Origin: Burkholderia savannae | Lineage (GTDB): Bacteria > Pseudomonadota > Gammaproteobacteria > Burkholderiales > Burkholderiaceae | Assembly: GCF_001524445.2 (NCBI RefSeq) | Contig: NZ_CP013417.1 | Location: 3,844,001-3,908,000 of the forward strand | Direction: 5' to 3' | Length of the DNA: 64,000 bases | Shown here: piece after piece, positions 8,790 through 17,373 of the stretch | How positions within the stretch are numbered: position 1 is the stretch's first letter | Layout of the letters: each line of letters opens with the position of its first letter | Notes under the pieces: model-generated | Databases searched by the model: none | What the model was told of the DNA's origin: nothing | The model's input: only the letters and a program-made list of their open reading frames with translations | Program-made: the position numbers and the translations under genes

Positions 8790-9632
8790 ATGGATACGCC
8801 GTCTATTGCGCCGTCGATTGCAAGCGCCGCCGCTGCGTCGGCGAGCGACCTCGCACCCGAGGTCGGCATTCCTTTCGTTTCCCGCCCCGCCGCGCGCGCG
8901 CCCGCCGCCGAGCGGCTCGGCGCGCGCGTCGCGCAACTGTCCGCCGAACTCGTCGCCGCAGACGAATCCGCGCGCCGCCATCTCGCGGGCGAGCTCCACG
9001 ACGGCCTCGGCGCCGATCTCACCGCCGCGCGCTTCGCGCTCGCGAACGTCGAAACCTGGCTGCCGGACGACGCGCCCGACGCGTGCCGGCGCGCGCTCGC
9101 GCTCGCGCAGCAGGCGCTCGACGCCGCGACGGCCGCGAATCGGCGCCTGATCGACGGCTTCGGCGCGCCCGCGCTCGAAGCGGGGCTCGTCGGCGCGCTC
9201 GCCGCGTGGATCGGCGCGCACGGCGCGCGCACCGGCCTGCGCACGAGCTTCGTCTGCGCGGCCGACGCGCGCGTCACGCAGCTTCGCGCCGACGGCACGC
9301 TCGCCGTCTTCCGCGTCGCGCAGGAAGCGCTCGCAAACGTGGCGAAGCACGCGCACGCGTCGGCCGCCGACGTGCGGATCGACGTCGACGACACGCATCT
9401 GAGCCTCGTCGTCGCGGACGACGGCGTGGGCATCGCCGCCGCGCGCCGCCGCGGCTATGGGCTCGGCAGCATGCGCGCGCGCTGCGAGGCGCTCGGCGGC
9501 ACGCTCGAGCTCGTCTCGCCGCGCCCGAGCGGCGCGGGCACCGTGCTGCGCGCGCGCTTCGCGTGGGACGCGCTCGTCGCCGCCGCGCACGCGCCGGCCG
9601 TCGCGCGCAGGATGCGCCGGGAGGCAAGATGA
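8790..9632 (+). CDS. Soluble sensor histidine kinase, NarL-type (HisKA_3/HATPase_c)
   Basis: 280 residues. The phosphoacceptor His70 lies in RHLAGELHDGLGADL, the HisKA_3 dimerisation motif. The ATPase domain has its N-box NVAKHA (183-188), G1 DDGVGI (210-215) and G2 GYGLGSM (222-228). There is no membrane segment, and only about 45 variable residues precede the kinase core, so a sensory domain is absent or must be supplied by another protein. The stop overlaps the next gene's start (ATGA), which points to translational coupling with its response regulator. Stimulus unknown. Confidence 0.9.
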   Translation: MDTPSIAPSIASAAAASASDLAPEVGIPFVSRPAARAPAAERLGARVAQLSAELVAADESARRHLAGELHDGLGADLTAARFALANVETWLPDDAPDACRRALALAQQALDAATAANRRLIDGFGAPALEAGLVGALAAWIGAHGARTGLRTSFVCAADARVTQLRADGTLAVFRVAQEALANVAKHAHASAADVRIDVDDTHLSLVVADDGVGIAAARRRGYGLGSMRARCEALGGTLELVSPRPSGAGTVLRARFAWDALVAAAHAPAVARRMRREAR

Positions 9633-10285
9633 GCCTGCAGATCCTGCTCGTCGACGATCATGCGATCGTCCGCCAAGGCATTCGCCAATTGCTGATCGAC
9701 CGCGGCATCGCGCGCGAGGTCATGGAGGCCGAATCCGGCAGCGAGGCGCTCGCGATCACCGAGAAGAGCACGTTCGACGTGATCCTCCTCGACATCTCGC
9801 TGCCCGACATGAACGGCATCGAGGTGCTCAAGCGCCTGAAGCGCAAGCTGGCGCGCACGCCGGTGCTGATGTTCTCGATGTACCGCGAGGATCAGTTCGC
9901 GGTGCGCGCGCTGAAGGCGGGCGCGGCCGGCTATCTGTCGAAGACCGTCAACGCCGTGCAGATGGTGTCGGCGATCAGCCAGGTCGCCGCGGGCCGCAAG
10001 TACGTGAGCCCGGCGATGGCCGAGGCGCTCGCCGAATACGTGTCGTTCGAGAACGAGCCGCTGCCGCACGAGAAGCTGTCCGACCGCGAGTACCAGACGC
10101 TCTGCATGATCGCGTCGGGCAAGCGGCTCACCGACATCGCGCTCGCGCTGTCGCTGTCGGTGAAGACGGTCAGCGTCTATCGCACGCGCCTGCTCGAGAA
10201 GATGAAGCTGTCGAACAACGCGGAGCTGACGTTCTACGTGATGAGCAACCGCCTCGTCGACATGAACCCGGCGATCGGCGCGTAG
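9629..10285 (+). CDS. Response regulator, NarL/FixJ type
   Basis: 218 residues. The receiver domain has Asp9/Asp10, phosphoacceptor Asp55 (LLDISLPD), Ser83 and Lys105 (GYLSKTV). A LuxR-type helix-turn-helix follows (about 152-210: LSDREYQTL..SGKRLTDIALALSLSVKTVSVYR). Start overlaps the kinase stop by 4 bp and is preceded by GGGAGG. This is the cognate DNA-binding output of the soluble kinase. Target genes are unknown; the GTTACA repeats upstream of the pair are candidates for autoregulation. Confidence 0.93.
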   Translation: MSLQILLVDDHAIVRQGIRQLLIDRGIAREVMEAESGSEALAITEKSTFDVILLDISLPDMNGIEVLKRLKRKLARTPVLMFSMYREDQFAVRALKAGAAGYLSKTVNAVQMVSAISQVAAGRKYVSPAMAEALAEYVSFENEPLPHEKLSDREYQTLCMIASGKRLTDIALALSLSVKTVSVYRTRLLEKMKLSNNAELTFYVMSNRLVDMNPAIGA

Positions 10286-10495
10286 CGCCGGGGGCGCGCG
10301 TGTCCGAAGCGGCGCGCACGCCCTGCGGCGCAACGCCGCGCCGACCGCAAACGATTGTTTTCATTGGACGATTTTTTTTGCGACTCACGTCGCAAACGCG
10401 CGCCGTCCGGCGCGGGCAAGCGCGCGACATCCGCTAAAATGGCGGGTTTTCCACTTATCCGGGCGCGCGCCTCGCGTTTCCGGTCACCCTTCGCA

Positions 10496-11896
10496 ATGTC
10501 TCTCTTCCGCAAGAAAAACGTCGACCGCATGATCGCCGGCGCGCACGCGGCCGGCCTCAAGAAGGCGCTCGGCGCGGTCGACCTCACCTTTCTCGGCATC
10601 GGCGCGATCATCGGCACCGGCATCTTCGTGCTGACCGGCACGGGCGCCGTGCAGGCCGGCCCCGCGCTGATGCTGGCGTTCGTAATCGCGGCGATCGCGT
10701 GCGGCCTCGCCGCGCTGTCGTACGCCGAATTCGCATCAACGATCCCCGTCGCCGGCTCGATCTACACGTATTCGTACGCGACGCTCGGCGAGGTCGTCGC
10801 GTGGATCATCGGCTGGGACCTGATGCTCGAATACGGGCTGGCGGCATCCGCGGTGTCGGTCGGCTGGTCCGGCTATCTGCAATCGCTGCTGCAAGGCTTC
10901 GGCGTGTCGCTGCCCGCAGCGCTCTCCGCCGCGCCGGGCGCGCTGCCGGGCGTCGTCACCTATTTCAACCTGCCCGCGTTCCTCGTGATGATCGTCATCA
11001 CGACGCTGCTGTCGATCGGCATTCGCGAATCGACGCGCGTGAACAACATCATGGTGTTCATCAAGGTCGCCGTCGTGCTGCTCGTGATCGCCGTCGGCGT
11101 CTTCCACGTGACGCCCGCGAACTGGAAGCCGTTCATGCCGCACGGCTGGAACGGCGTGTTCGGCGCGGCGGCCGTGATGTTCTTCGCGTTCATCGGCTTC
11201 GACGCGGTGTCGTCGGCGGCCGAGGAAGTGAAGAACCCGAAGCGCGATCTGCCGATCGGGATCATCGCTTCGCTCGGCGTGTGCGCGTTCCTGTACGTCG
11301 CGGTCGCGGCGATCGCGACGGGCATCGTGCCGTGGGCGCAGTACGCGAACATCTCGCACCCGATCTCGTACGCGCTGCAAGTCGCGGGCGAGAAGTGGGT
11401 CGCGGGCTTCATTGATCTCGGCGCCGTCATCGGCATGCTGACCGTGATTCTCGTGATGAGCTACGGCCAGACCCGGATCATCTTCGCGATGTCGCGCGAC
11501 GGCCTGCTGCCCGCCGCGCTCTCGCGCGTGCATCCGCGCTTCGCGACGCCGTTCCTGACGACCTGGCTCGTCGGCCTGTTCTTCGGCCTCATCGCGGCGC
11601 TGATCCCGCTCAACGTGCTCGCCGAGCTGATCAACATCGGCACGCTCGCCGCGTTCTCGATGGTGTCGATCGCGGTGCTCGTGCTGCGCCGCACGCACCC
11701 GGATCTGCCGCGCGCGTTCCGCTGCCCGGGCGTGCCGATCGTGCCGATTCTCGCCGTCGCCGCGTGCCTGTTCCTGATGCTGAACCTGCAGCCCGTCACG
11801 TGGATCGCGTTCGGCGCGTGGCTCGTGATCGGCCTCGTCGTGTACTTCGCGTACTCGCGCCGTCACTCGAAGCTCGCGCACGGCGCGCAGCACTGA
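10496..11896 (+). CDS. APC-family amino acid permease (cationic amino acid transporter type)
   Basis: 466 residues, about 12 membrane helices. The N-terminus MSLFRKKNVDRMIA followed by LTFLGIGAIIGTGIFVLTG is the conserved unwound first helix (GIGAIIGTGIF) of the YfnA/CAT branch. FFAFIGFDAVSSAAEEVKNP is the family motif in helix 6. It probably imports an amino acid with H+. The frame is open from 10355, but the ATG at 10496 matches the family start. No biosynthetic or catabolic partner is adjacent; it is closed by a terminator at 11961. Confidence 0.9.
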   Translation: MSLFRKKNVDRMIAGAHAAGLKKALGAVDLTFLGIGAIIGTGIFVLTGTGAVQAGPALMLAFVIAAIACGLAALSYAEFASTIPVAGSIYTYSYATLGEVVAWIIGWDLMLEYGLAASAVSVGWSGYLQSLLQGFGVSLPAALSAAPGALPGVVTYFNLPAFLVMIVITTLLSIGIRESTRVNNIMVFIKVAVVLLVIAVGVFHVTPANWKPFMPHGWNGVFGAAAVMFFAFIGFDAVSSAAEEVKNPKRDLPIGIIASLGVCAFLYVAVAAIATGIVPWAQYANISHPISYALQVAGEKWVAGFIDLGAVIGMLTVILVMSYGQTRIIFAMSRDGLLPAALSRVHPRFATPFLTTWLVGLFFGLIAALIPLNVLAELINIGTLAAFSMVSIAVLVLRRTHPDLPRAFRCPGVPIVPILAVAACLFLMLNLQPVTWIAFGAWLVIGLVVYFAYSRRHSKLAHGAQH

Positions 11897-11960
11897 CGCG
11901 CTTTTTCGCGCCATGCGCGCGGCGGGCCAATCGCACGGCTCGCCTCGCCGCCCGAGCCCA

Positions 11961-11992
11961 AGCGCTCCCGATCGCCGGGAGCGCTTTTTTTT
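11961..11992 (+). terminator. Rho-independent terminator after the APC permease
   Basis: Perfect 10-bp stem (11961-11970 with 11976-11985), 5-base loop, followed by eight T residues; 65 bp after the stop codon. Confidence 0.95.
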
Positions 11993-12091
11993 GTGCGCGC
12001 GGCCGCTCCTGCACGCTTTCATCGGACGCGCCATAATCGCGCCATTCAGCGGCCGGAATCCCATCGGCCGGGAAGCTGCAAGGACCGGATC

Positions 12092-13117
12092 ATGGAAAGC
12101 GTGGATCTCGAAGTGCTGCGAACGAGCGCGCGCTGGCTCGGCGAGGGGCGCCGCGCGCTGCTCGTCACGGTCGTGCGGACCTGGGGTTCGTCGCCGCGCC
12201 CCGAGGGCGCGATGCTCGCGGTGCGCGACGACGGGCTCGTCGCCGGCTCGGTGTCGGGCGGCTGCATCGAAGACGATCTGATCGCGCGCGTGCAGGCCTC
12301 GGGCGTCGCGAGCTGGACGCGGCCCGAAGCGGTCAAATACGGCGTGACGGCCGAGGAGGCGCACCGCTTCGGCCTGCCGTGCGGCGGCACGATCGAGCTC
12401 GTGCTCGAGCCGCTCGGGCCGGCGAGCGGCGTCGCGGCGCTGTGCGACGCGGTCGAGCGCGGCCGGCTCGTCACGCGCACGCTCGAGCTCGCCAGCGGCG
12501 AAGCGACGCTCGCGCCCGCGATCGCGACCGACGGGCTCCACTTCGACGGCGCGCGCCTCGTGACGATCCACGGGCCGCGCTACCGGATGCTCGTGATCGG
12601 CGCGGGGCAGTTGTCGCGCTATCTGTGCCAGATCGCGGTGGGGCTCGATTATCAGGTGACGGTCTGCGATCCGCGCGACGAATACACGCACGCGTGGGAC
12701 GTGCCCGGCACGCACGTCGTGCGGACGATGCCCGACGACACCGTGCTCGACATGCAACTCGACCGCCGCTCGGCGGTGATCGCGTTGACGCACGATCCGA
12801 AGCTCGACGATCTCGCGCTGATGGAGGCGCTGAAGACGCCGGCGTTCTACGTCGGCGCGCTCGGCTCGCGGCGCAACAGCCAGGCGCGGCGCGAGCGGCT
12901 GCGGGAATTCGATCTGAGCGCGGCGGAACTCGCGCGGCTGCACGGGCCGGCGGGCATCTACATTGGAAGCCGGACGCCGCCGGAAATCGCGGTGTCGATT
13001 CTCGCCGAGGTGACGGCGGCGAAGAATGGCGTGTCGCTGCCGACGATCCTGCAGGTCGAGGGAGCGAAGGCGGCGCGGGAGGTCGCGACGAACGGCGACG
13101 TGGCGTGCGGGATTTAG
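12092..13117 (+). CDS. XdhC/CoxF family protein (molybdenum-hydroxylase maturation factor-like)
   Basis: 341 residues. The XdhC N-terminal domain is marked by TWGSSPRPEGA (30-40) and AGSVSGGCIE (51-60). The C-terminal XdhC Rossmann domain starts at RMLVIGAGQLSRYLCQIA (about 163-180) and contains YVGALGSRRN and GIYIGSRTPPEIAVSI. XdhC proteins bind molybdenum cofactor and help load xanthine dehydrogenase-type enzymes. There are no xdhAB or cox genes nearby, so the client enzyme is unlinked. The ATG at 12092, 10 bases after AAGGA, is preferred to the upstream in-frame 11993. Confidence 0.88.
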   Translation: MESVDLEVLRTSARWLGEGRRALLVTVVRTWGSSPRPEGAMLAVRDDGLVAGSVSGGCIEDDLIARVQASGVASWTRPEAVKYGVTAEEAHRFGLPCGGTIELVLEPLGPASGVAALCDAVERGRLVTRTLELASGEATLAPAIATDGLHFDGARLVTIHGPRYRMLVIGAGQLSRYLCQIAVGLDYQVTVCDPRDEYTHAWDVPGTHVVRTMPDDTVLDMQLDRRSAVIALTHDPKLDDLALMEALKTPAFYVGALGSRRNSQARRERLREFDLSAAELARLHGPAGIYIGSRTPPEIAVSILAEVTAAKNGVSLPTILQVEGAKAAREVATNGDVACGI

Positions 13118-13553
13118 GTCGGCGGCCGCGAACGTCGATCGGTGTTTGGGGTGTGGTGATTTGCTGTTCGCTGTTCGCGTTCGCGTTCGCGTTCGCGTTC
13201 GCGGTCGGCGGTCGGCGGTCGGCGGTCGGCGGTCGGCGGTCGGCGGTCGGCGGTCGGCGGTCGGCAAAGCAGAATAGCCCGGTCATCCAGCGGACTTTCT
13301 GTTTTTCGAAGTCCAGCGCACATGCGCGCCGCAAATCAGGCCGCAACCGTGCGCTTGTCTCGACGGGCGAACCGACGATGCCGGCCCGCGATCGTGAAAA
13401 GCATGCGCGACTCGCCGTCGAGCCGGCCCGATTGCACAATGCGCCGCCTTGCGCATCGCGCCGCGCGAAAAGACGTAATGGCGCGCGGCGCGACAACGCC
13501 CGACGAACGCGCGGCGCGCACCGCCCGGAAAGCGGCGGCCGAAGACGCTCGAC
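13118..13553. other. Convergent intergenic region, 436 bp
   Basis: Between the XdhC-like gene (plus) and the PepSY gene (minus). It holds the compound microsatellite; the rest (13270-13553) has no ORF with recognisable sequence and no clear terminator. Confidence 0.5.
13173..13265. repeat. Compound microsatellite: GTTCGC x5 then GGTCGGC x9
   Basis: Five perfect GTTCGC hexamers (13173-13202, with one more copy just upstream) run directly into nine perfect GGTCGGC heptamers (13203-13265). The two units share the core TCG and change period from 6 to 7 bp without a gap. It lies 55 bp after the XdhC stop. Perfect copies imply recent or ongoing slippage. Confidence 0.95.
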
Positions 13554-14300
13554 TCAGGACAAGCCCGCCGCCAGCGCCGCTGCCACCGACCCGACGACGA
13601 GCACGACGCCCACCGTGCGCCGCTTGTTGAGCTCGGTCCAGAGCAGCACACCCGTCAGCGACAGCAGGACCATCGATCCCGCGATCGTATCCATCAGCAG
13701 CACCCAGAACAGGTTCATCCCGACGCCGCGATGCAGGTTATTGAGCGTCGTGAGGATCGCGTTGTCGGTGCGTTTCACCGACACGTAGCCGTTGCCTTTC
13801 CAGTATTCGACCTGCACGTTGCTGCGCGGGCCGAAGAGGCCGAACTGCCAGTGCTCGGGCTGCGTGACGCGGCGCTCGCCCCACGCGACGGGCTGCGCCG
13901 GATCTTTGCGGATGCGGCCAAGCCGGCCGTCGAACGCGAGCTCGCGCCGAACCCACGCGGCCATCGCGGCGGGCGTATCGGGCACGGGCGACGGCAGCGC
14001 GAGTTGCAGCTGGCTGACTTGCGGCTCGCCGGACGAGATCTTGAGCGGCGGCGCGCGGTGATTGAGCAGCACGCCCGTCACGCCGAACAGCAGGCCCAGC
14101 ACCGCCCCCCACAAGCCGACCCAGCCATGCACCTTGCGAAGCCACTTGATGAACGTCGCGCGCCGCGAGCGGCGGCGGCGCTCGGTGAGCTCGATCTCGT
14201 CGAGCTTGCGCGGCGAACCCGGATACGGCACCACGACGCCGGTGAGTTTTTCGATCGATTCGGGCGCGTTCACGCTTCGATTTCCATTCGCACAAAACAT
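13554..14300 (-). CDS. PepSY-domain membrane protein (PiuB-like)
   Basis: 248 residues. A hydrophobic helix (GLWGAVLGLLFGVTGVLLN, about 62-80) follows WLRKVHGWVG, the usual PepSY_TM entry motif with a conserved His. A periplasmic PepSY-like domain covers about 95-185, then HRGVGMNLFWVLLMDTIAGSM and a last C-terminal helix pair. Relatives are inner-membrane ferric-siderophore reductases or iron-uptake accessories. A candidate Fur box lies 44 bp upstream, which supports an iron role. The start at 14300 has no good ribosome site; a GTG at 14273 after GGAAATC is an alternative. Confidence 0.8.
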   Translation of the reverse strand: MFCANGNRSVNAPESIEKLTGVVVPYPGSPRKLDEIELTERRRRSRRATFIKWLRKVHGWVGLWGAVLGLLFGVTGVLLNHRAPPLKISSGEPQVSQLQLALPSPVPDTPAAMAAWVRRELAFDGRLGRIRKDPAQPVAWGERRVTQPEHWQFGLFGPRSNVQVEYWKGNGYVSVKRTDNAILTTLNNLHRGVGMNLFWVLLMDTIAGSMVLLSLTGVLLWTELNKRRTVGVVLVVGSVAAALAAGLS

Positions 14301-14341
14301 CGGGCGGCGCGCAACCGAGTCGCGCGCCGCCCGTTTAATTA

Positions 14342-14360
14342 AATGAGAATGGATATCATT
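14342..14360 (-). promoter_or_regulatory. Candidate Fur box upstream of the PepSY gene
   Basis: TGAGAATGGATATCA at 14344-14358 matches the 7-1-7 Fur consensus TGATAATNATTATCA at 11 of 14 positions, in an A/T-rich island within GC-rich DNA. It lies where the PepSY gene's promoter should be. Known for the family: Fur with Fe2+ represses iron-acquisition genes through such sites. That this site is used is inference. Confidence 0.6.
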
Positions 14361-14539
14361 ACATAAAATATCGGCGAACTCAATGTCGCTGGACGCTGAC
14401 GGAGCCAGGATCGTGCTGCGCGTTCGCTGATTCGCCGACTCGCCAATTCACCGATCCGTCAGCTCACCAACGAACAATCGAGCACCGACGCACGTCCCAC
14501 GAGCCCGAGACACCGGTCACGCCCTCAGGCCGTCCGTCT

Positions 14540-14881
14540 TCACCGCTTCGGCAACGGCGGAAAAACCGTCTGCCCGCCGTCACCGTCACCGTCACCGTCA
14601 CCGTCACCGTCGCCTGCGCCGCGTTCGAGCGCGTACAGCCACGCGAGCAGTTCCGCGACCGCCTGATACAACTGCGGCGGAATCCGCGCGTCGAGGTCGA
14701 CCTGCATCAGCAACGACACCATCTCGGGCGCGGTATGCACGTACAGCCCGGCATCGCGCGCCCGCTCGATGATCCGCTCGGCGACGAGCCCGTAGCCCTT
14801 CGCGACGACGCGCGGCGCCGTATCGCCGCCCTTCGCGTCGTACGCGAGCACCGCGGCGCGCTTGCGCTGCGGCCCGCTCAT
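14540..14881 (-). CDS. FlhB C-terminal-domain homologue (FlhB2/EscU-type switch protein)
   Basis: 113 residues resembling only the cytoplasmic tail of FlhB after the NPTH autocleavage site: KRAAVLAYDAKGGDTAPRVVAKGYGLVAERI, then IPPQLYQAVAELLAWLYALE. The membrane domain and the NPTH motif are missing. In flagellar export, this half of FlhB binds the hook-length ruler FliK and switches substrate class. Its start overlaps the stop of a FliK-like gene (ATGA), consistent with a dedicated partner. The C-terminus carries six Gly-Asp dipeptides encoded by a hexanucleotide repeat. Confidence 0.85.
   Translation of the reverse strand: MSGPQRKRAAVLAYDAKGGDTAPRVVAKGYGLVAERIIERARDAGLYVHTAPEMVSLLMQVDLDARIPPQLYQAVAELLAWLYALERGAGDGDGDGDGDGDGGQTVFPPLPKR
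14575..14610. repeat. Hexanucleotide repeat (CACCGT)5 inside the FlhB2 gene
   Basis: Five perfect CACCGT units at 14581-14610 plus one variant CGCCGT at 14575-14580. On the minus strand they encode (Gly-Asp)n. Copy-number change keeps the reading frame and would only lengthen or shorten an acidic tail. Confidence 0.93.
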
Positions 14882-16428
14882 CGCGCGAGCTCCCAATCGT
14901 CGTCGGTCTCGACCGGCGACGGCGGCGTGCGCGGCTCGACGCCCGCCGCACCGGCCCCTGCAGCCGCGCCGCTCGCAATACCGGCCGCCCCTGTCGGTCC
15001 TGCCGCCCCCCTCTCCCCAGTCGGTCCCGTCGCCCCTGCCGCCCCCGGCTCGCCGCTCGCCGCCGTGCGCGCGTACGCGGACGCGGCCGCCCGCGCGACC
15101 GTCGCGTCGAAACCGTCGGGCACCCCGTCGATCACGCGGATCGACAAGCCGCTCACCTGCAATCCGAGCGCCTGCAAACGGGCACGCAGCGCGTCGCCGT
15201 GCGGCGCGAGCCGCGCCGCGCCCGCCTCGCTCACGCGCAGCCGCGCGGCGAGCTGCTCGCCGTTCAGCACGAGCTCCGCGTCGACGGTGCCGAGCGACGG
15301 CAACGCGAGCGTCAAGCGCGTGCGCCAGCCGCGCGCATCCGGCGCTTCGGCCTCGGACGACGGCCGCTCGCGGCCATGCCGCTCGTCCGGCTCGATCGTC
15401 CAGTCGAGCCTCGCGCCCGGCCACGCTTCGCCGGTCCAGCGAAACTGGTCGGTCGCGAGCAGATCGAGCTGCTGGCGCACGATCGGCAGCGTCGCCGCGT
15501 GCAGCGAGGCCGCGACCGACGCCGGCGCTCCCGCGTCCGGAGGCGGCATGCCGGGCCGCGCGCCGGCCGTCTGCGCGGCTTGCGCGGCGGTGGGCTTGCC
15601 GTCTTCGCCGGCGAGCGCCGCATACGCGTCGACCGAGCGTGCGAGCGCCGCCGCGCTCGGCGGCGCGCGGCCCGACGCCGCCGCGCCTTCGCCCGCGTCG
15701 CCCGCCGGCTGCCCCGGGTTGCGCGCCGCCGATTGCGCGGGCGCGTCGTCGCGGCCGCCTTGCGGCAGCGGCAGGCGCGCGGCGAGCAGATCGGCAAGCG
15801 CGTCGTCGAGCGCATTGCCCGCCTGGCCGGCCTGCGCGCCCGGCTGGCCGGCCGTCGCGAGCCGCGCCTGCGGCTCGCGCGCGAGCTCGGCCGTCGTGCG
15901 CTGGCCCGCGAGCCATTGTGCGAGATGGGATTCGTAGAAGAGGCCGCTTTCCGCGACGGCCTGCGCGAGCGCCGCGCTCAGCGCGGCGGCGGGCGATGCG
16001 CCCGAAGACGCTTGCGCCGCGGCCTGCGCGGCCTGCGCCGCCTGCGCGCCGGGCGCCGCCGCGGACGGCCCGGGGTTGCCGGCATCGGACGCGACAACAA
16101 GCAACGGATCGACCAACGCGGCCGCTTGCGCGGCGGACGCGATCGGCGGCGCGGGCAGCAGCGGCGCAGCGCCGACGACCGCGGGCGTCGCATCACCGCC
16201 GTAACGGGAAATCGCGTCGAGCGTGAGTCCGACCTCGGACAGCACGGCCTGCGCGGACGCAGGCGGCGGCCCGCCCGCCGCCTGCTGCGGCGGCGCTGAC
16301 GCGGGCGGCGCGCCGGACGTGCCGACCTGTGCCGCCGCCGCGCCGCCCGCCGAGGGCTGGATCGCGTCGAGAAGACTGTCGATGCGGCTCGCCAGGATGG
16401 CGGCGGCAGCGGTGTCGATAGCGGTCAT
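14878..16428 (-). CDS. Flagellar hook-length control protein FliK-like (second copy)
   Basis: 516 residues. The long Ala/Pro/Gly-rich N-terminal region is low-complexity, as in FliK rulers. The C-terminal hook-length domain is visible at about 375-435 (TRLTLALPSLGTVDAELVLN, EQLAARLRVSEAGAARLAPH, GDALRARLQALGLQVSGLSI). After it, a collagen-like Gly-x-x stretch (about residues 462-490) precedes the end. Gene order fliS-fliT-this-flhB2 and the 4-bp overlap with the flhB2 start suggest that it pairs with that FlhB-tail protein. A canonical fliK also lies at 23555, so the locus has two. Confidence 0.82.
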   Translation of the reverse strand: MTAIDTAAAAILASRIDSLLDAIQPSAGGAAAAQVGTSGAPPASAPPQQAAGGPPPASAQAVLSEVGLTLDAISRYGGDATPAVVGAAPLLPAPPIASAAQAAALVDPLLVVASDAGNPGPSAAAPGAQAAQAAQAAAQASSGASPAAALSAALAQAVAESGLFYESHLAQWLAGQRTTAELAREPQARLATAGQPGAQAGQAGNALDDALADLLAARLPLPQGGRDDAPAQSAARNPGQPAGDAGEGAAASGRAPPSAAALARSVDAYAALAGEDGKPTAAQAAQTAGARPGMPPPDAGAPASVAASLHAATLPIVRQQLDLLATDQFRWTGEAWPGARLDWTIEPDERHGRERPSSEAEAPDARGWRTRLTLALPSLGTVDAELVLNGEQLAARLRVSEAGAARLAPHGDALRARLQALGLQVSGLSIRVIDGVPDGFDATVARAAASAYARTAASGEPGAAGATGPTGERGAAGPTGAAGIASGAAAGAGAAGVEPRTPPSPVETDDDWELAR

Positions 16429-16540
16429 CGTGAGTCCTGACGCGCGCCGGATGAAATTCGTGCAACCCGCGCAAACGGACGCGCGCCGTCCGCTTGCGTG
16501 AGCCGGCGCGCACGAACGCGGCGGCGTGCCCCGCCCGCGT

Positions 16541-16867
16541 TCAGCCGCGCGCCCGGTACAGGTCGTTCAGCGTCGAGCGGCCCGCGCGGATGAACGCGGA
16601 CAGCCGCGCGACCTCCGGGCTCGCGAGATCGCGGATCGCGGCGTCGTCGGCGAGGATGCGGCGGATCAGCTCGAACTTGCGGGTGCGCTCCGCATCGTCG
16701 AGCATGACGCCCTGCTCGGCCTCTTTCAGCCCGTCGACAAGCCGCAGATACTCCTCCTGCAGCCCGCCCATCGCATGCCATGCCGCATTGCGGGCCGCGA
16801 CGAGCATCCGCCCGGACACGTCGGCGATCGCTTCGTAGCGAGCAAAGTATTCGGTCTTCCGGTTCAT
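16541..16867 (-). CDS. fliT: Flagellar export chaperone FliT
   Basis: 108 small, mostly helical residues beginning MNRKTEYFARYEAIADVSGRM, with WHAMGGLQEEYLRLVDGL in the middle. The position directly after fliS (4-bp ATGA overlap) is diagnostic. FliT escorts the filament-cap protein FliD and can inhibit FlhDC. Sequence conservation of FliT is low, so the call rests largely on position and size. Confidence 0.82.
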   Translation of the reverse strand: MNRKTEYFARYEAIADVSGRMLVAARNAAWHAMGGLQEEYLRLVDGLKEAEQGVMLDDAERTRKFELIRRILADDAAIRDLASPEVARLSAFIRAGRSTLNDLYRARG

Positions 16868-17298
16868 CGCGACTGTTCCGTTGCGGCTTGCGCGGTCATC
16901 CTGGCCACCTCCGGGCCGATGCCCGTCCACGCGTCCTCGAGCGTCGCGAGCAGGCCGTCGGCCTCGATCAGCAGCGGCTCGCTCGCGTCGACGTTCGCCT
17001 GCAGCAGACGCTGGCAGATGTACGTGTAAAGCGCGTCGAGACGCGACGCGATCTCGCCGCCGGCTTCGAGGTTCAGCGACTGCTGCAAGCCGCTCTCGAC
17101 GATGCGGATGGCCTTGCCGATCGCCTCGCCGCGCGCGGCGACGTTGCCTTGCTGCAAATGCAGCCGCGCAAGCGCGATCGCCTGGCGCGCGCCCTGGTAA
17201 AGCATCGCGATGAGCCGATGCGCAGATGCGCCCATCACCCCTGTTTCGACGCCGACGCGCGCATAGGCACTGGCTCCAGCGTGTCCTGGGGTGAACAT
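16864..17298 (-). CDS. fliS: Flagellin export chaperone FliS
   Basis: 144 residues. ASAYARVGVETGVMGASAHRLIAMLYQGARQAI is the canonical FliS N-terminal pattern, and LYTYICQRLLQANVDAS is the conserved third-helix motif. FliS binds the C-terminus of flagellin in the cytoplasm, preventing its polymerisation before export. First gene of the fliS-fliT-fliK2-flhB2 unit, with a GAGGAGCGCC ribosome site and a sigma-28 promoter about 75 bp upstream. The flagellin and fliD genes are not in the window. Confidence 0.95.
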   Translation of the reverse strand: MFTPGHAGASAYARVGVETGVMGASAHRLIAMLYQGARQAIALARLHLQQGNVAARGEAIGKAIRIVESGLQQSLNLEAGGEIASRLDALYTYICQRLLQANVDASEPLLIEADGLLATLEDAWTGIGPEVARMTAQAATEQSR

Positions 17299-17373
17299 GG
17301 CGCTCCTCCTCTTTGGTGCATTCGATCCGGTATCACCGCCCCGTGCACGGCACGGCGCGGGCTTGTACCGACG

